From Cytophagales bacterium (GTDB lineage Bacteria; Bacteroidota; Bacteroidia; Cytophagales; Spirosomataceae), in contig JAAFKE010000034.1 in the NCBI GenBank assembly GCA_013298215.1, forward strand, positions 1-41,344: a stretch of 41,344 bases of DNA, in the 5' to 3' direction. The stretch's first letter is position 1. The number at the start of each line of letters is the position of its first letter. A program made the position numbers and the translations under genes. This document shows, one piece after another, positions 32,884 to 41,344 of this stretch. The notes under the pieces were generated by a model. That model worked only from the letters and a program-made list of their open reading frames with translations. It had not been told where the DNA came from and searched no databases.

Positions 32884-34079
32884 GGATTCATGTTGATCCA
32901 GTTCGGATAAATTCCGTAGTGGAGTTCTTTCACCCTCGAAAACATGATGTCTCTAAACTCGTCGATGTTCTGTTTCTTTTCGGCGGAGATAAAAACGACC
33001 AGGTCTGCTTTTTGGGCAATATAGCTTCTTTTGAGCAGTTCGAGGGTTGGCAGTTCTTCAACGATTTGGGGATGCTCCTCCTCAAAATCGGTTTCGATCA
33101 CCCGGGGCTTGTAGGCATCTATTTTGTTGAAAACCAGAATAATAGGTTTGTCGATGGCCCCAATTTCGGTAAGCGTTTGGTTCACGATCTCGATTTGTTC
33201 TTCAAAAAGATCGTGGGTTATGTCCACCACGTGCAACAAAATATCGGCCTCGCGCACCTCGTCGAGCGTCGATTTGAAAGACTCAATGAGCGTCGTGGGC
33301 AGTTTGCGGATGAACCCAACGGTGTCGGTGAGCAGGAACGGAATATTTTCGATCGTTACCTTTCGGACGGTCGAATCGACGGTGGCAAACAATTTGTTTT
33401 CGGCAAAAACATCGGCTTTGGCAATGCGCCGCATGAGGGTCGATTTGCCCACGTTGGTGTAGCCCACCAGCGCCACCCGCACCAGGCGGTTGCGCTCTTT
33501 GCGGCGCGTTATGCTTTGGCGGTCTATTTTATCCAACTTTTCTTTCAAAAACGCAATCCGTTCTTGCACAATGCGGCGGTCGGTTTCGAGTTCTTTTTCG
33601 CCAGGGCCGCGCATTCCAACGCCTCCCTTTTGGCGGCTTAGGTGCGACCATAGCCGCGTTAGGCGGGGGTACATATACTGGTACTGCGCCAGCTCGACCT
33701 GTAGTTTGGATTGCGCCGATTGGGCGCGCATCGAAAATATATTTAAGATCAGCAGACTGCGGTCTACCACTTTAACGTCCACGAAGAGGGCCTCTAAGTT
33801 GCGCACTTGGGAGGGCGTTAGGTCGTCGTCGAAGATGACCATGTCTACGGGGTTGGCCAATAAAAAAGTTTGAATTTCCTGCATTTTTCCCTTGCCCACG
33901 TAGGTGCGGGTGTCGGCGCGGTCGAGCCGCTGGGTGAAGCGTCCGACGGTGGCAACTCCAGAGGTTTCGGCCAAAAACGCCAACTCATCCAAGTACTCTT
34001 GGGTTTTTTCGGCGGTTTGCTTCTGAGAAATGAGTGCCACCAAAACGGCAGTTTCTTGTTTTTTTGCGGTTTCGTTCAT
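32859..34079 (-). CDS. hflX: HflX ribosome-associated GTPase
   Basis: A 406-residue GTPase of the Obg-HflX group that splits stalled or hibernating ribosomes. The N-terminal HflX domain ends in the glycine-rich GGVGMRGPGEKELETDRR, followed by G1 GYTNVGKST (206-214), G3 DTVGFIRKLP and G4 NKID. It is the last protein gene of the leuCDAB-radA block and its 3' end carries the tRNA promoter. Confidence 0.95.
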   Translation of the reverse strand: MNETAKKQETAVLVALISQKQTAEKTQEYLDELAFLAETSGVATVGRFTQRLDRADTRTYVGKGKMQEIQTFLLANPVDMVIFDDDLTPSQVRNLEALFVDVKVVDRSLLILNIFSMRAQSAQSKLQVELAQYQYMYPRLTRLWSHLSRQKGGVGMRGPGEKELETDRRIVQERIAFLKEKLDKIDRQSITRRKERNRLVRVALVGYTNVGKSTLMRRIAKADVFAENKLFATVDSTVRKVTIENIPFLLTDTVGFIRKLPTTLIESFKSTLDEVREADILLHVVDITHDLFEEQIEIVNQTLTEIGAIDKPIILVFNKIDAYKPRVIETDFEEEHPQIVEELPTLELLKRSYIAQKADLVVFISAEKKQNIDEFRDIMFSRVKELHYGIYPNWINMNPWELQLED

Positions 34080-34180
34080 GCAATACTGTTTTCTTTATTT
34101 TGCTGTGTTTGAGAACGCACCCAATCCTGTTTTCGTTCCGTGGGTCAAATGCTGGGTCTGGCTCAGTTGTGGTCGGTGTT

Positions 34181-35545
34181 TTATCGGATTAACTCAAAAA
34201 ACACCTCCTCTAACTTGGCAATCGGCCTGATCTCGATGGCGTAATCTTTGAATATGAGCCCTTTGGTGTTGTATTTGGAGATAAATATTTTCTTAAAACC
34301 CAGTTTTTCGGCCTCCGAAATGCGGCTTTCGATGCGGTTTACGGCGCGAACCTCGCCCCCCAGGCCAACTTCGGCCGCAAAACAGACCGACGACGGGATG
34401 GGAGAATCCTCAAACGACGACACAATGGACGTAACCACGGCCAGGTCAATGGCGGGGTCTTCTACTTTGAGGCCGCCCGCAATGTTCAGAAAAACGTCTT
34501 GAATACCGAGTCTAAAACCGCCGCGTTTTTCTAAAACCGCCAGTAGCATTTGCAGCCGTTTGGCGTCGAAACCCGTGCTGCTGCGCTGGGGCGTGCCATA
34601 ATTTGCCACGCTCACCAGCGACTGAATCTCGATCATCAGCGGGCGGTTGCCCTCCATCATCGACGCAATCGTTACGCCGCTCAGTTGTTCTTCGCGCTGG
34701 CTGATGAGTATCTCTGATGGGTTGGTCACCTGCCGCAACCCCGACCCCAGCATTTCGTAAATACCCAGCTCTGAGGTGCTACCAAATCTGTTCTTGGCCG
34801 TTCGCAGAATCCGGTAGGTCGTGTGGCGGTCTCCCTCAAAGGTCAAAACCGTATCTACGATGTGCTCCAAAACCTTGGGGCCCGCAATGGAGCCATCTTT
34901 GGTTATGTGGCCAATCATAAAAACTGGCACGCCCGATTCTTTGGCAAACTTCATGAGCTCGTTGGTGCATTCGCGCACTTGCGAGACGCTCCCAGCCCCC
35001 GACTCAATGACGGGCGACTGCATGGTTTGAATGGAATCGATGATGACCACGTCGGGCCGAAACTCCTCGATTTGTCGAAAGATATTTTGGGTGGAGGTCT
35101 CGGTGAGAATAAAACAATTTTCGCTTTTTGTCTCCAAGCGTTCGGCGCGCATCTTGATCTGTTGCTCGCTTTCCTCGCCCGATACGTACAAAACGCGGTG
35201 TTGCGATAGCGTGAGGCCAATTTGCAGCATGAGCGTAGATTTGCCAATGCCAGGCTCGCCGCCGATGAGCACCAGCGAACCTGGCACAATGCCGCCGCCC
35301 AAGACCCGATTCAGTTCTCCGTCGGAGGTCACGATGCGGTCTTGGGTTAGGTATTTTATTTCTTGAATGGCCTTGGGACGCGGGGCTATGCTGACCGACT
35401 TCCAAGACACCGTTTTTTTGTCTTCTTTCTCAATCAATTCTTCAACGAAGGTGTTCCATTCGTTGCACGTGGGGCATTTGCCGAGCCATTTTGGGGCGTT
35501 GTAGCCGCAGCTTTGGCAGAAATACGCCGTTTTTAGTTTAGCCAT
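34181..35545 (-). CDS. radA: RadA (Sms) DNA repair protein
   Basis: A 454-residue branch-migration helicase. N-terminal zinc finger C10-x2-C13 ... C24-x2-C27, RecA-like core with Walker A GGEPGIGKST (95-104), the RadA signature KNRFG (251-255), and a C-terminal Lon-protease-like domain with FAAEVGLGGEVRAV. It starts 9 bases after leuB ends, on the same strand. Confidence 0.96.
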   Translation of the reverse strand: MAKLKTAYFCQSCGYNAPKWLGKCPTCNEWNTFVEELIEKEDKKTVSWKSVSIAPRPKAIQEIKYLTQDRIVTSDGELNRVLGGGIVPGSLVLIGGEPGIGKSTLMLQIGLTLSQHRVLYVSGEESEQQIKMRAERLETKSENCFILTETSTQNIFRQIEEFRPDVVIIDSIQTMQSPVIESGAGSVSQVRECTNELMKFAKESGVPVFMIGHITKDGSIAGPKVLEHIVDTVLTFEGDRHTTYRILRTAKNRFGSTSELGIYEMLGSGLRQVTNPSEILISQREEQLSGVTIASMMEGNRPLMIEIQSLVSVANYGTPQRSSTGFDAKRLQMLLAVLEKRGGFRLGIQDVFLNIAGGLKVEDPAIDLAVVTSIVSSFEDSPIPSSVCFAAEVGLGGEVRAVNRIESRISEAEKLGFKKIFISKYNTKGLIFKDYAIEIRPIAKLEEVFFELIR

Positions 35546-35554
35546 GCCACAAAT

Positions 35555-36625
35555 CTACAAAAACTCGAGCGTTTTCTCGCCCACCGCCTCCGTTCCCAGA
35601 ATCATGTTGGCGGGGGTGGTGGCATCGGCAATGTCGCGGGTACGGTAGCCTGCTTTTAGCACTTTATCCACGGCCTCAATAACGGCCTCGGCCTCGGTTT
35701 TGAGGCCAAAAGAAATCTCCAACAACAACGCCACCGACAACACCGATGCCATTGGATTGGCCACGCCCATGCCAGTTATATCGTGGCCCGAGCCGTGAAT
35801 GGGTTCGTACACGCCCACCGAGTCGCCGACCGATGCTGATGCCAACATTCCCATCGAGCCCGCAATTTGGCTGGCTTCGTCGGTCAAAATATCGCCGAAC
35901 AAATTACCCGTCACCACTACGTCGAAATCTCTGGGGTTTTTTATCAACAACATCGCCGCAGAGTCCACAAACTGGTGGCTCACCGTTACTTCGGGGTATT
36001 CTTTGGCAATGTCTTGGACTACTTCGCGCCATAAACGACTGCTTTCCAAAACGTTAGCCTTATCGACCGACATCAATTTTTTGCCCCGCGTCATGGCGGC
36101 ATCAAACGCCTTTCGGGCAATGCGCTCAACCTCGTAGCGGCTATAAATCATGGTATCGTAGGCCGTGTTGCCGTCGTCGAGGCGTTCGCGTTTGCCAAAG
36201 TAAACGTCTCCCGTTAGTTCCCTAAAAAAAAGAATATCAGCTCCTTTTAATATTTCGGGCTTAATACTCGACGCGCCCAACAGCTCATCGAAGAGCTTAA
36301 TTGGGCGCAGGTTGGCGTACAGTCCCAGTTCTTTGCGCATCCGCAGCAGCCCTTGCTCGGGCCTAACTTTGGCGTGCGGATCGTTGTCGTATTTGGGATG
36401 CCCCACCGCGCCAAACAGAATGGCATCGGTGGCGCGCATTTTGGCGAGGGTTTCGTCGGGAAGCGGATTGCCAGTGGCTTCAATGGCGGCGTGGCCCATG
36501 AGGGCGTGGTCGAAAATAAATTCGTGGCCAAACCGTGCCGCAATTTTTTCTAATACTTTCTGGCCAACTACCGTAACTTCTTGGCCAATTCCGTCGCCAG
36601 GGACAATAAGGATGTTTTTTTTCAT
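35555..36625 (-). CDS. leuB: 3-isopropylmalate dehydrogenase
   Basis: A 356-residue isocitrate/isopropylmalate dehydrogenase-family enzyme, NAD+-dependent third step of leucine synthesis. It shows VPGDGIGQEV at the N-terminus, the substrate arginines in LRMRKELGLYANLRP, FFRELTGDVYFG, NLFGDILTDEASQIAGSMGMLASAS and the NAD-binding EPIHGSGHDITGMGVANP. Usual length. Fourth gene of leuC-leuD-leuA-leuB. Confidence 0.95.
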   Translation of the reverse strand: MKKNILIVPGDGIGQEVTVVGQKVLEKIAARFGHEFIFDHALMGHAAIEATGNPLPDETLAKMRATDAILFGAVGHPKYDNDPHAKVRPEQGLLRMRKELGLYANLRPIKLFDELLGASSIKPEILKGADILFFRELTGDVYFGKRERLDDGNTAYDTMIYSRYEVERIARKAFDAAMTRGKKLMSVDKANVLESSRLWREVVQDIAKEYPEVTVSHQFVDSAAMLLIKNPRDFDVVVTGNLFGDILTDEASQIAGSMGMLASASVGDSVGVYEPIHGSGHDITGMGVANPMASVLSVALLLEISFGLKTEAEAVIEAVDKVLKAGYRTRDIADATTPANMILGTEAVGEKTLEFL

Positions 36626-36691
36626 AATCTTGGATGACGCGTGCCAGAGGGACTGGTCGCAGTTTTATTTTTCGGGTATTGGTCGTGCGTT

Positions 36692-38212
36692 TTACAGTAA
36701 ATTTAGCATTTTTTGGGTGGCCTTAATAGCCGACACCGTTTGGTCGGAGTCTAAGCCGCGCGTTTTGAGGTCGCGGCCGTTCCAGTGCCAGGTTATGATG
36801 GTTTCGCAGAGGGCATCGGTGCGCCCGCCCGTTGGTATTCGGACGGCGTAGTCGGTCAGCAGCGGCAAGTTTTTGCGGTTGGCCACGTATATTTTTTTGA
36901 GGGCGTTCATGAAGGCATCGTACTGACCGTCGCCCTGGGCACTTTCTTCGTAGGTGTTTTCTTCGATCCGTACTTTGAGCGTTGCCGAGGGTTTGAGGTC
37001 TTTGGAGTGCGTTAGTACGTAATTGAGAATTTCTATTTTTGCCTCAATTGCGTTGGTGTCCAGCACATCCGAAATAATGTAGGGCAGGTCTTCGGGCGTT
37101 ACTACCTCTTTTTTGTCGCCCAGTTCGATGACGCGTTGCGTTACTTTTCGGAGGTCTTCGTCCGACAGTTTAATGCCCAAGTCGCGCAGGTTGTTTTCTA
37201 TATTGGCCTTGCCCGATGTTTTGCCGAGGGCATACACGCGCTTGCGCCCAAAACGCTCGGGCATGAGCTTACTAAAATACAGGTTGTTTTTTTTGTCGCC
37301 GTCGGCGTGAATACCAGCTGTTTGCGTAAAAACATTGTCGCCCACAATGGGCTTGTTGGCGGGGATTCGCAACCCCGAAAACGTTTCAACAATTTTGCTA
37401 ACCACGTAGAGCGAGTCTTCGGCCACCCCCGTTTGCAAATGGGGCATGAAGTCTTTTATGACGGCAATGGCACTTGCCAGCGGTGCGTTGCCAGCGCGCT
37501 CGCCCATGCCGTTCACCGTCAGGTGCAGGCCGTGCGCGCCCGCTCTGAGGGCTTCGGCCACGTTGGCGGTTGCCAGGTCGTAGTCGTTGTGGGCGTGAAA
37601 ATCAAAATGCTGCTTTGGGTAGCGCTCAACGGCCTGTTTCACAAAACTGTACGCTTCGCTGGGCGTGAGCACCCCCAGCGTGTCGGGCAGCAAGATGCGG
37701 CGAACGGGTTGGGTGGCCAAAAAATCCAAAAATTTAAAAACGTACCCTGGCGACTCCCGCATTCCGTTGCTCCAATCTTCGAGGTACACGTTGCAAAAAA
37801 TGCCGTTCGTTTGCGCCAATGCGATCACATTTTTGATGTCCTCGAAGTGTTCGGCGGGTGTTTTTTTGAGCTGGTGCGTGAGGTGGTTGAGCGACCCCTT
37901 CGTGAGCAGGTTCATTACTTTTGCGCCCGCCTGCACCATCCAATTGACCGACTCTTGGCCGTCCACGAACGTAAGCACCTCTATTTTAGCTAAACACCCG
38001 TTGTTTTTTGCCCAATCCGTAATTTTCTTAACCGCCAGCAGTTCTCCTTCCGACACCCGCGCCGACGCTATTTCGATGCGATCTACCCGCACATCGTTGA
38101 GCAGCAACTGCGCCAGGGCCAGTTTTTCGGAGGCCGAAAAAGACACGCCGCTCGTCTGCTCGCCGTCGCGGAGGGTGGTGTCCATTATTTCTATGTATCT
38201 CATTTTTGGCAC
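36692..38212 (-). CDS. leuA: 2-isopropylmalate synthase-type enzyme with LeuA regulatory domain
   Basis: A 506-residue HMGL-like TIM-barrel enzyme: DTTLRDGEQTSGV (catalytic Arg and metal Asp), HFDFHAHNDYDLATAN with the metal-binding H-x-H, and VNGMGERAGNAPLAS. The C-terminal third is a LeuA allosteric domain that would bind the end product. Place in the leu operon argues for 2-isopropylmalate synthase, but citramalate synthases share this layout and cannot be excluded from sequence alone. The start at 38212 directly abuts leuD; MRYIEIMDTT at 38203 is an alternative. Confidence 0.87.
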   Translation of the reverse strand: MPKMRYIEIMDTTLRDGEQTSGVSFSASEKLALAQLLLNDVRVDRIEIASARVSEGELLAVKKITDWAKNNGCLAKIEVLTFVDGQESVNWMVQAGAKVMNLLTKGSLNHLTHQLKKTPAEHFEDIKNVIALAQTNGIFCNVYLEDWSNGMRESPGYVFKFLDFLATQPVRRILLPDTLGVLTPSEAYSFVKQAVERYPKQHFDFHAHNDYDLATANVAEALRAGAHGLHLTVNGMGERAGNAPLASAIAVIKDFMPHLQTGVAEDSLYVVSKIVETFSGLRIPANKPIVGDNVFTQTAGIHADGDKKNNLYFSKLMPERFGRKRVYALGKTSGKANIENNLRDLGIKLSDEDLRKVTQRVIELGDKKEVVTPEDLPYIISDVLDTNAIEAKIEILNYVLTHSKDLKPSATLKVRIEENTYEESAQGDGQYDAFMNALKKIYVANRKNLPLLTDYAVRIPTGGRTDALCETIITWHWNGRDLKTRGLDSDQTVSAIKATQKMLNLL

Positions 38213-38824
38213 TTAATACAAGCTGCGTTCGGCAAACGCTCCGATCTCGGCTTTCATGGCTCGGAGGTAGTCAATGTCGTCGTAGCCATTGGTGAGGTTG
38301 TCTTTTTTATAGACATTGATGTCAAATTTTTCTTGTGCGCCCGTGGCCAAAATAGTAATTGTCTGGTCGGGTAGGCTCACCTCCAACGCCGCATCGGGGT
38401 CGGCATGAATGGCCTCGAATATTTGGTCTAAAAAACCCGCGCTCACCTGCACGGGCAAGATGCCCACGTTAATGGAATTGTTTTTGAAAATATCGGCAAA
38501 AAAACTGGAAACCACGCACCTGAACCCGTAGTCGTAAACCGCCCAGGCGGCGTGCTCGCGGCTCGAACCACTGCCAAAGTTGCGCCCGCCTACCAGTATT
38601 TTACGCGGTGGGGTTTGGGCTGTGTAGAGCGGGTTGTTGAGTACAAAATCTGTTTTTGGCGTGCCATCGGGGTGGTAGCGCCAATCCCGAAACAAGTTAT
38701 CTCCGAAATTCTTGCGTTCGGTTGCTTTCAAAAACCGCGCTGGAATAATCTGGTCGGTGTCCACGTTTTCGAGTGGGAGGGGCACTGCCGCGCTGGTGAG
38801 GATATTAAATTTATCGTAGGCCAT
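38213..38824 (-). CDS. leuD: 3-isopropylmalate dehydratase, small subunit
   Basis: A 203-residue aconitase swivel-domain subunit, starting MAYDKFNILTSAAVPLPLENVDTDQIIPARFL. It shows the conserved GGRNFGSGSSREHAAWAVYDYGFR and SFFADIFKNNSINVGILPV. It pairs with LeuC to isomerise isopropylmalate. The start at 38824 fits the family; the longer frame to 38845 does not. Confidence 0.94.
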   Translation of the reverse strand: MAYDKFNILTSAAVPLPLENVDTDQIIPARFLKATERKNFGDNLFRDWRYHPDGTPKTDFVLNNPLYTAQTPPRKILVGGRNFGSGSSREHAAWAVYDYGFRCVVSSFFADIFKNNSINVGILPVQVSAGFLDQIFEAIHADPDAALEVSLPDQTITILATGAQEKFDINVYKKDNLTNGYDDIDYLRAMKAEIGAFAERSLY

Positions 38825-38882
38825 TTTTTGGGTGCTTGTGCACAATTAAGATTTCAAATTTCGATTGTCAGTAAATCATTCG

Positions 38883-40298
38883 TTACATCAACTCGCGCGG
38901 GTCGGTCACCACGCCCATTACGGCGGCGGCGGCGGCCACCAGCGGGCTGGCAAGCAAGGTGCGTGCGCCTGGGCCCTGGCGGCCTTCAAAGTTTCGGTTC
39001 GAGGTACTTACGGCGTACTTGCCCGCTGGAACTTTATCGTCGTTCATGGCCAAGCAAGCCGAACATCCTGGCTGCCGAAGTGCAAAGCCCGACTCGGTCA
39101 GCACGTCTAAAATACCCTCCGCTTTGATCTGCTCTTCTACAATATGAGACCCCGGCACCAACCAAGCCGTGACGTGCGCGGCTTTTTTGCGGCCCTTTAC
39201 AATGGACGCAAACGCCCTGAAATCTTCGATGCGCCCGTTGGTGCAGCTGCCCAAAAATACAAAATCAACGGCCTTGCCAATAATCTGGTCGTTTTCGGCA
39301 AAACCCATGTAATTCAACGACTTAGCATACGAAGCTCCGCCGTCTAAAACGTCGCTGGCGTTTGGAATGTGCTTCGATATGCCGGTTCCCATGCCAGGGT
39401 TGGTGCCGTAGGTTATCTGTGGTTCTATGTCGGCGGCGTGGTAGTGGTATTCAAGGTCGAAGACCGCCCCTTGGTCGGTTTTTAGGGTTTTCCAGTATTG
39501 CAAGGCTTTGTCCCAGGCTTGGCCTTTGGGGCTGTATTCGCGGCCTTCTAAGTAGGCAAAAGTCGTTTCGTCGGGGGCAATCATCCCGCCGCGCGCGCCC
39601 ATTTCAATGCTCATGTTGCAGACCGTCATGCGGCCTTCCATGCTCATGTTTTCAAAAACTTCGCCCGCGTACTCCACAAAATAGCCCGTTGCGCCGCTGG
39701 CCGATATTTGGGCAATGACGTACAGAATAGCGTCTTTTGCCAGTACTCCTTTTTGCAGCGTGCCGTCGATGGTGATGCGCATTTTTTTGGGCTTGGGTTG
39801 CATAATGCACTGCGAGGCCAGCACCATTTCGACTTCCGATGTGCCAATTCCAAACGCAATGGCGCCAAAAGCACCGTGGGTCGAGGTGTGCGAGTCGCCG
39901 CAGACGATCGTCATACCAGGCTGAGTTATACCATTTTCGGGGCCAACCACGTGAACAATCCCGTTTTTGTGGTGGCCCAACCCCCAGTGCGAAATACTGT
40001 GTTTCTTAGAATTGCGCTCCAGTGCGTCCAACTGATTGGCAGACAGCGCATCGCTAACTGGCAAATGCTGGTTTATGGTTGGTGTGTTGTGGTCGGCGGT
40101 GGCAAAGGTGCGCTCAGGAAACAGCACCCCCACGCCCCTGGTTTCCAACCCCAAAAATGCCACGGGGCTGGTTACTTCGTGGATAAAATGGCGGTCGATA
40201 AAAAAAACGTCGGGCCCGCCGGCCACGCTACGAACCACGTGCGCGTCCCAGACTTTGTCAAAAAGAGTGTTGGGGGCTGTTTGTTGAGACTGTGTCAT
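38883..40298 (-). CDS. leuC: 3-isopropylmalate dehydratase, large subunit
   Basis: A 471-residue aconitase-family subunit. The 4Fe-4S ligands are Cys in [14 protein letters not shown] and the pair in GCSACLAMN. It also shows [32 protein letters not shown]. The start at 40298 ([22 protein letters not shown]) gives the usual length; the frame upstream to 40379 is not used. First gene of the leu block. The 223-bp region upstream (40299-40521) holds no gene and no clear leader peptide; the promoter of the divergent operon occupies its far end. Confidence 0.95.
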   Translation of the reverse strand: MTQSQQTAPNTLFDKVWDAHVVRSVAGGPDVFFIDRHFIHEVTSPVAFLGLETRGVGVLFPERTFATADHNTPTINQHLPVSDALSANQLDALERNSKKHSISHWGLGHHKNGIVHVVGPENGITQPGMTIVCGDSHTSTHGAFGAIAFGIGTSEVEMVLASQCIMQPKPKKMRITIDGTLQKGVLAKDAILYVIAQISASGATGYFVEYAGEVFENMSMEGRMTVCNMSIEMGARGGMIAPDETTFAYLEGREYSPKGQAWDKALQYWKTLKTDQGAVFDLEYHYHAADIEPQITYGTNPGMGTGISKHIPNASDVLDGGASYAKSLNYMGFAENDQIIGKAVDFVFLGSCTNGRIEDFRAFASIVKGRKKAAHVTAWLVPGSHIVEEQIKAEGILDVLTESGFALRQPGCSACLAMNDDKVPAGKYAVSTSNRNFEGRQGPGARTLLASPLVAAAAAVMGVVTDPRELM

Positions 40299-40463
40299 GT
40301 CGATTGTAAAACTAAGTTTTTTGCTGGTGCAAAGATCAACCAAAACAAATACATTGCATAACGGCCTGCGCCCAAACAATAGCGTTTTTGGTTTTTAATG
40401 CCATTAATACCTAAAACGGCAGATTTTTTAGTGCGCTTAGGATGTTATCTTGAAACGATACAC

Positions 40464-40497
40464 TTGCAAGAAAAGACAAAAATAAAACGTATCTTTG
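40464..40497 (+). promoter_or_regulatory. Promoter of the methyltransferase-remnant operon
   Basis: TTG (40464-40466), 23 bases, TATCTTTG (40490-40497): both boxes match the Bacteroidota consensus. The start codon is at 40522. Confidence 0.6.
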
Positions 40498-40521
40498 TTT
40501 TAAACGAACAGTATTTTAAAA

Positions 40522-40836
40522 ATGGTAAAACATAAGACCCTTGGACAAGTTTTTACACTGACTTGGATTGTAAACGAAATATTAGACTTAGTTGGCTATA
40601 ACAATGACAATATTTTAGACAAATATATCTTAGAGCCTTCAAGCGGCGACGGCGTTTTCTTGACCGAAATCGTTAGTCGGTACATTGACGTTTGCCTAAA
40701 ACAGCAAATCGAGACTAACCAAATTATTGAACGATTAGAAAAATATGTTTATGGAGTAGAATTGGATAAGGTTGAGTTTGATAAATCAATTGAAAATACC
40801 TTAAAATCTGACGAGTCCTATATATATGAAGTATAA
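40522..40836 (+). pseudogene. N6-adenine DNA methyltransferase, N-terminal fragment
   Basis: A 104-residue ORF that matches only the start of HsdM/Eco57I-type methyltransferases: LGQVFTLTWIVNEIL (usually LGQVFTPxWIV), the SAM-binding motif I ILEPSSGDGVFLTEIV, and YGVELDKVEF. The catalytic NPPY motif and target-recognition part are absent; full-length relatives are several hundred residues longer. It ends in TAATG, overlapping the next ORF, so an old in-place deletion could have trimmed the gene. A/T-rich compared with the leu genes, which suggests transfer. Confidence 0.7.
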
Positions 40837-41015
40837 TGGGAAATATAAAAATTGAGTTTTCAAGCACAGAACTTGAACAATTAAAAATACTGATTTTTAA
40901 CTTTCAATCTTATTATGAAGACGAAACAGAATGGAGTCTTCAAGATTTAGACGACCAAAGAAATATTGCAGTAGAAATCGTAGATATTTTAAATAATGTG
41001 TTATCAGAAAAATGA
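40836..41015 (+). CDS. Small 59-residue protein in the methyltransferase-nuclease operon
   Basis: Starts on the ATG that overlaps the preceding stop (TAATG) and reads MGNIKIEFSSTELEQLKILI through to LNNVLSEK; acidic, helical, no known motif. The overlap on one side and a 1-base gap before the nuclease ATG on the other support real translation. It could be a small accessory or regulatory protein of the restriction-like system. Confidence 0.5.
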   Translation: MGNIKIEFSSTELEQLKILIFNFQSYYEDETEWSLQDLDDQRNIAVEIVDILNNVLSEK

Positions 41016-41016
41016 T

Positions 41017-41206
41017 ATGCCAAAACTATTTTCAAATAACAACAAGAAATTTTTAGCACAAATAGATAAACCCGAAAGAGAATTAAGTAAATTTATTTGT
41101 GAAAATTGGAAGAATTTATTTCCAAGTTTGACATTTATCACAAGTGAGTTTCCTTTGAAGGGGAACGTTAGGAGTCTGGGGAATAATGGCAGAATTGACA
41201 TTATAA
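41017..41206 (+). pseudogene. PD-(D/E)XK-like nuclease, N-terminal fragment cut by the element
   Basis: Starts MPKLFSNNNKKFLAQIDKPE and reads through KFICENWKNLFPSLTFITSEFPLKG to NNGRIDI, then crosses into the mobile element, ending in element sequence at 41241. The E-F-P-L-K-G ... G-R-I-D-I pattern is the start of a restriction-endonuclease-like core (DUF91/NucS-like); the E-x-K strand expected next is lost. Partner of the methyltransferase fragment upstream. Confidence 0.6.
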
Positions 41207-41343
41207 GTGCTTGGACGAAATTATTTATAATAATATTTTAATTTGTTAGCTTTGCTAAAAAAATGGGTAAGAAACGAATTCCTCAGATACAAGAGGCAGG
41301 TGTTAAAGAGTTGGGAAAAATATATCGGGAGAGTAATAATCAC
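41204..41343 (+). mobile_element. End of the unidentified insertion element, right copy
   Basis: Reverse complement of 1-140 with one mismatch. The element starts about 41205 with AAGTGCTTGGAC, directly after the nuclease codons for GRIDI, and continues off the window. Confidence 0.75.
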
Positions 41344-41344
41344 T
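41263..41344 (+). CDS. 5' end of the element's ORF (partial), right copy
   Basis: Identical in translation to the left copy (MGKKRIPQIQEAGVKELGK...). It opens 59 bases inside the element and runs off the window. Confidence 0.45.
   Translation, partial: MGKKRIPQIQEAGVKELGKIYRESNNH

Noticed and set aside
37136-37993. 285-codon open frame opposite leuA
   Set aside because: It is antisense to a well-supported leuA with all motifs, and its translation has no family-like pattern; a shadow of G+C-rich codons.
40299-40379. Longer LeuC N-terminus
   Set aside because: Family members start close to the [12 protein letters not shown] segment; the extra residues have no counterpart.
1-41344. A composite transposon spanning the whole window
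   Set aside because: The segment contains core genes (leu, suf, radA, hflX) and only the inner ends of the element are visible; a repeat-bounded assembly contig is the simpler reading.
1-41344. CRISPR array, rRNA operon, riboswitch
   Set aside because: No regularly spaced identical repeats, rRNA segments or recognisable riboswitch cores were seen; the upstream region of leuC shows no clear leader peptide.

Overview
The window comes from a member of the Bacteroidota, most likely a Cytophagales (Spirosomaceae-like) bacterium. The evidence is Bacteroidota-type promoters (TTG, 16-23 bases, TAnnTTTG), a HYC_CC_PP-family protein, a carboxypeptidase-like plug on the TonB receptor, YpdA and bacilliredoxin of bacillithiol metabolism, and a leuCDAB order followed by radA and hflX. 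The genus is inference; no rRNA gene is present.

Most of the window is ordinary chromosome. From left to right: a damaged zone (1-1940) with an IS end, two Crp/Fnr-regulator remnants, a Vat/CatB-type acetyltransferase and a TPR-like secreted protein; a membrane-anchored NUC-type endonuclease divergent from a BaiN-type flavoprotein; ypdA and agmatine deiminase; the sufC-sufD-sufS operon (no sufB); and a long + strand block with a MIP18/SufT-like protein, a bacilliredoxin, a VWA protein, a probable metal (copper?) module (HYC_CC_PP protein, TonB receptor, HMA protein), kynureninase, sufE and an unknown gene. Then come exbB-exbD, an amino-acid permease with an S41 peptidase, two divergent M1 metallopeptidases, a serine hydrolase gene split by an insertion, a PcrA/UvrD helicase, a LytTR regulator with repeats in its promoter, tRNA-Arg(CCU), and the minus-strand block leuC-leuD-leuA-leuB-radA-hflX. 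The right end is a restriction-modification-like remnant cut by the same IS that lies at the left end.

The parts most worth a second look are: (1) the 140-bp inverted terminal copies of one unidentified mobile element, pointing outward, each interrupting a coding sequence; (2) a 1149-bp insertion carrying an Rpn/PD-(D/E)XK 'transposase' gene, whose target serine hydrolase can be rejoined almost base for base; (3) the truncated methyltransferase / small ORF / truncated nuclease operon; (4) three GACCA direct repeats with a 20-21 base period abutting the -33 box of a stand-alone LytTR gene; and (5) a degenerate copy of the 3' end of tRNA-Arg beside the intact gene. I see no CRISPR array and no complete, clearly new defence system.
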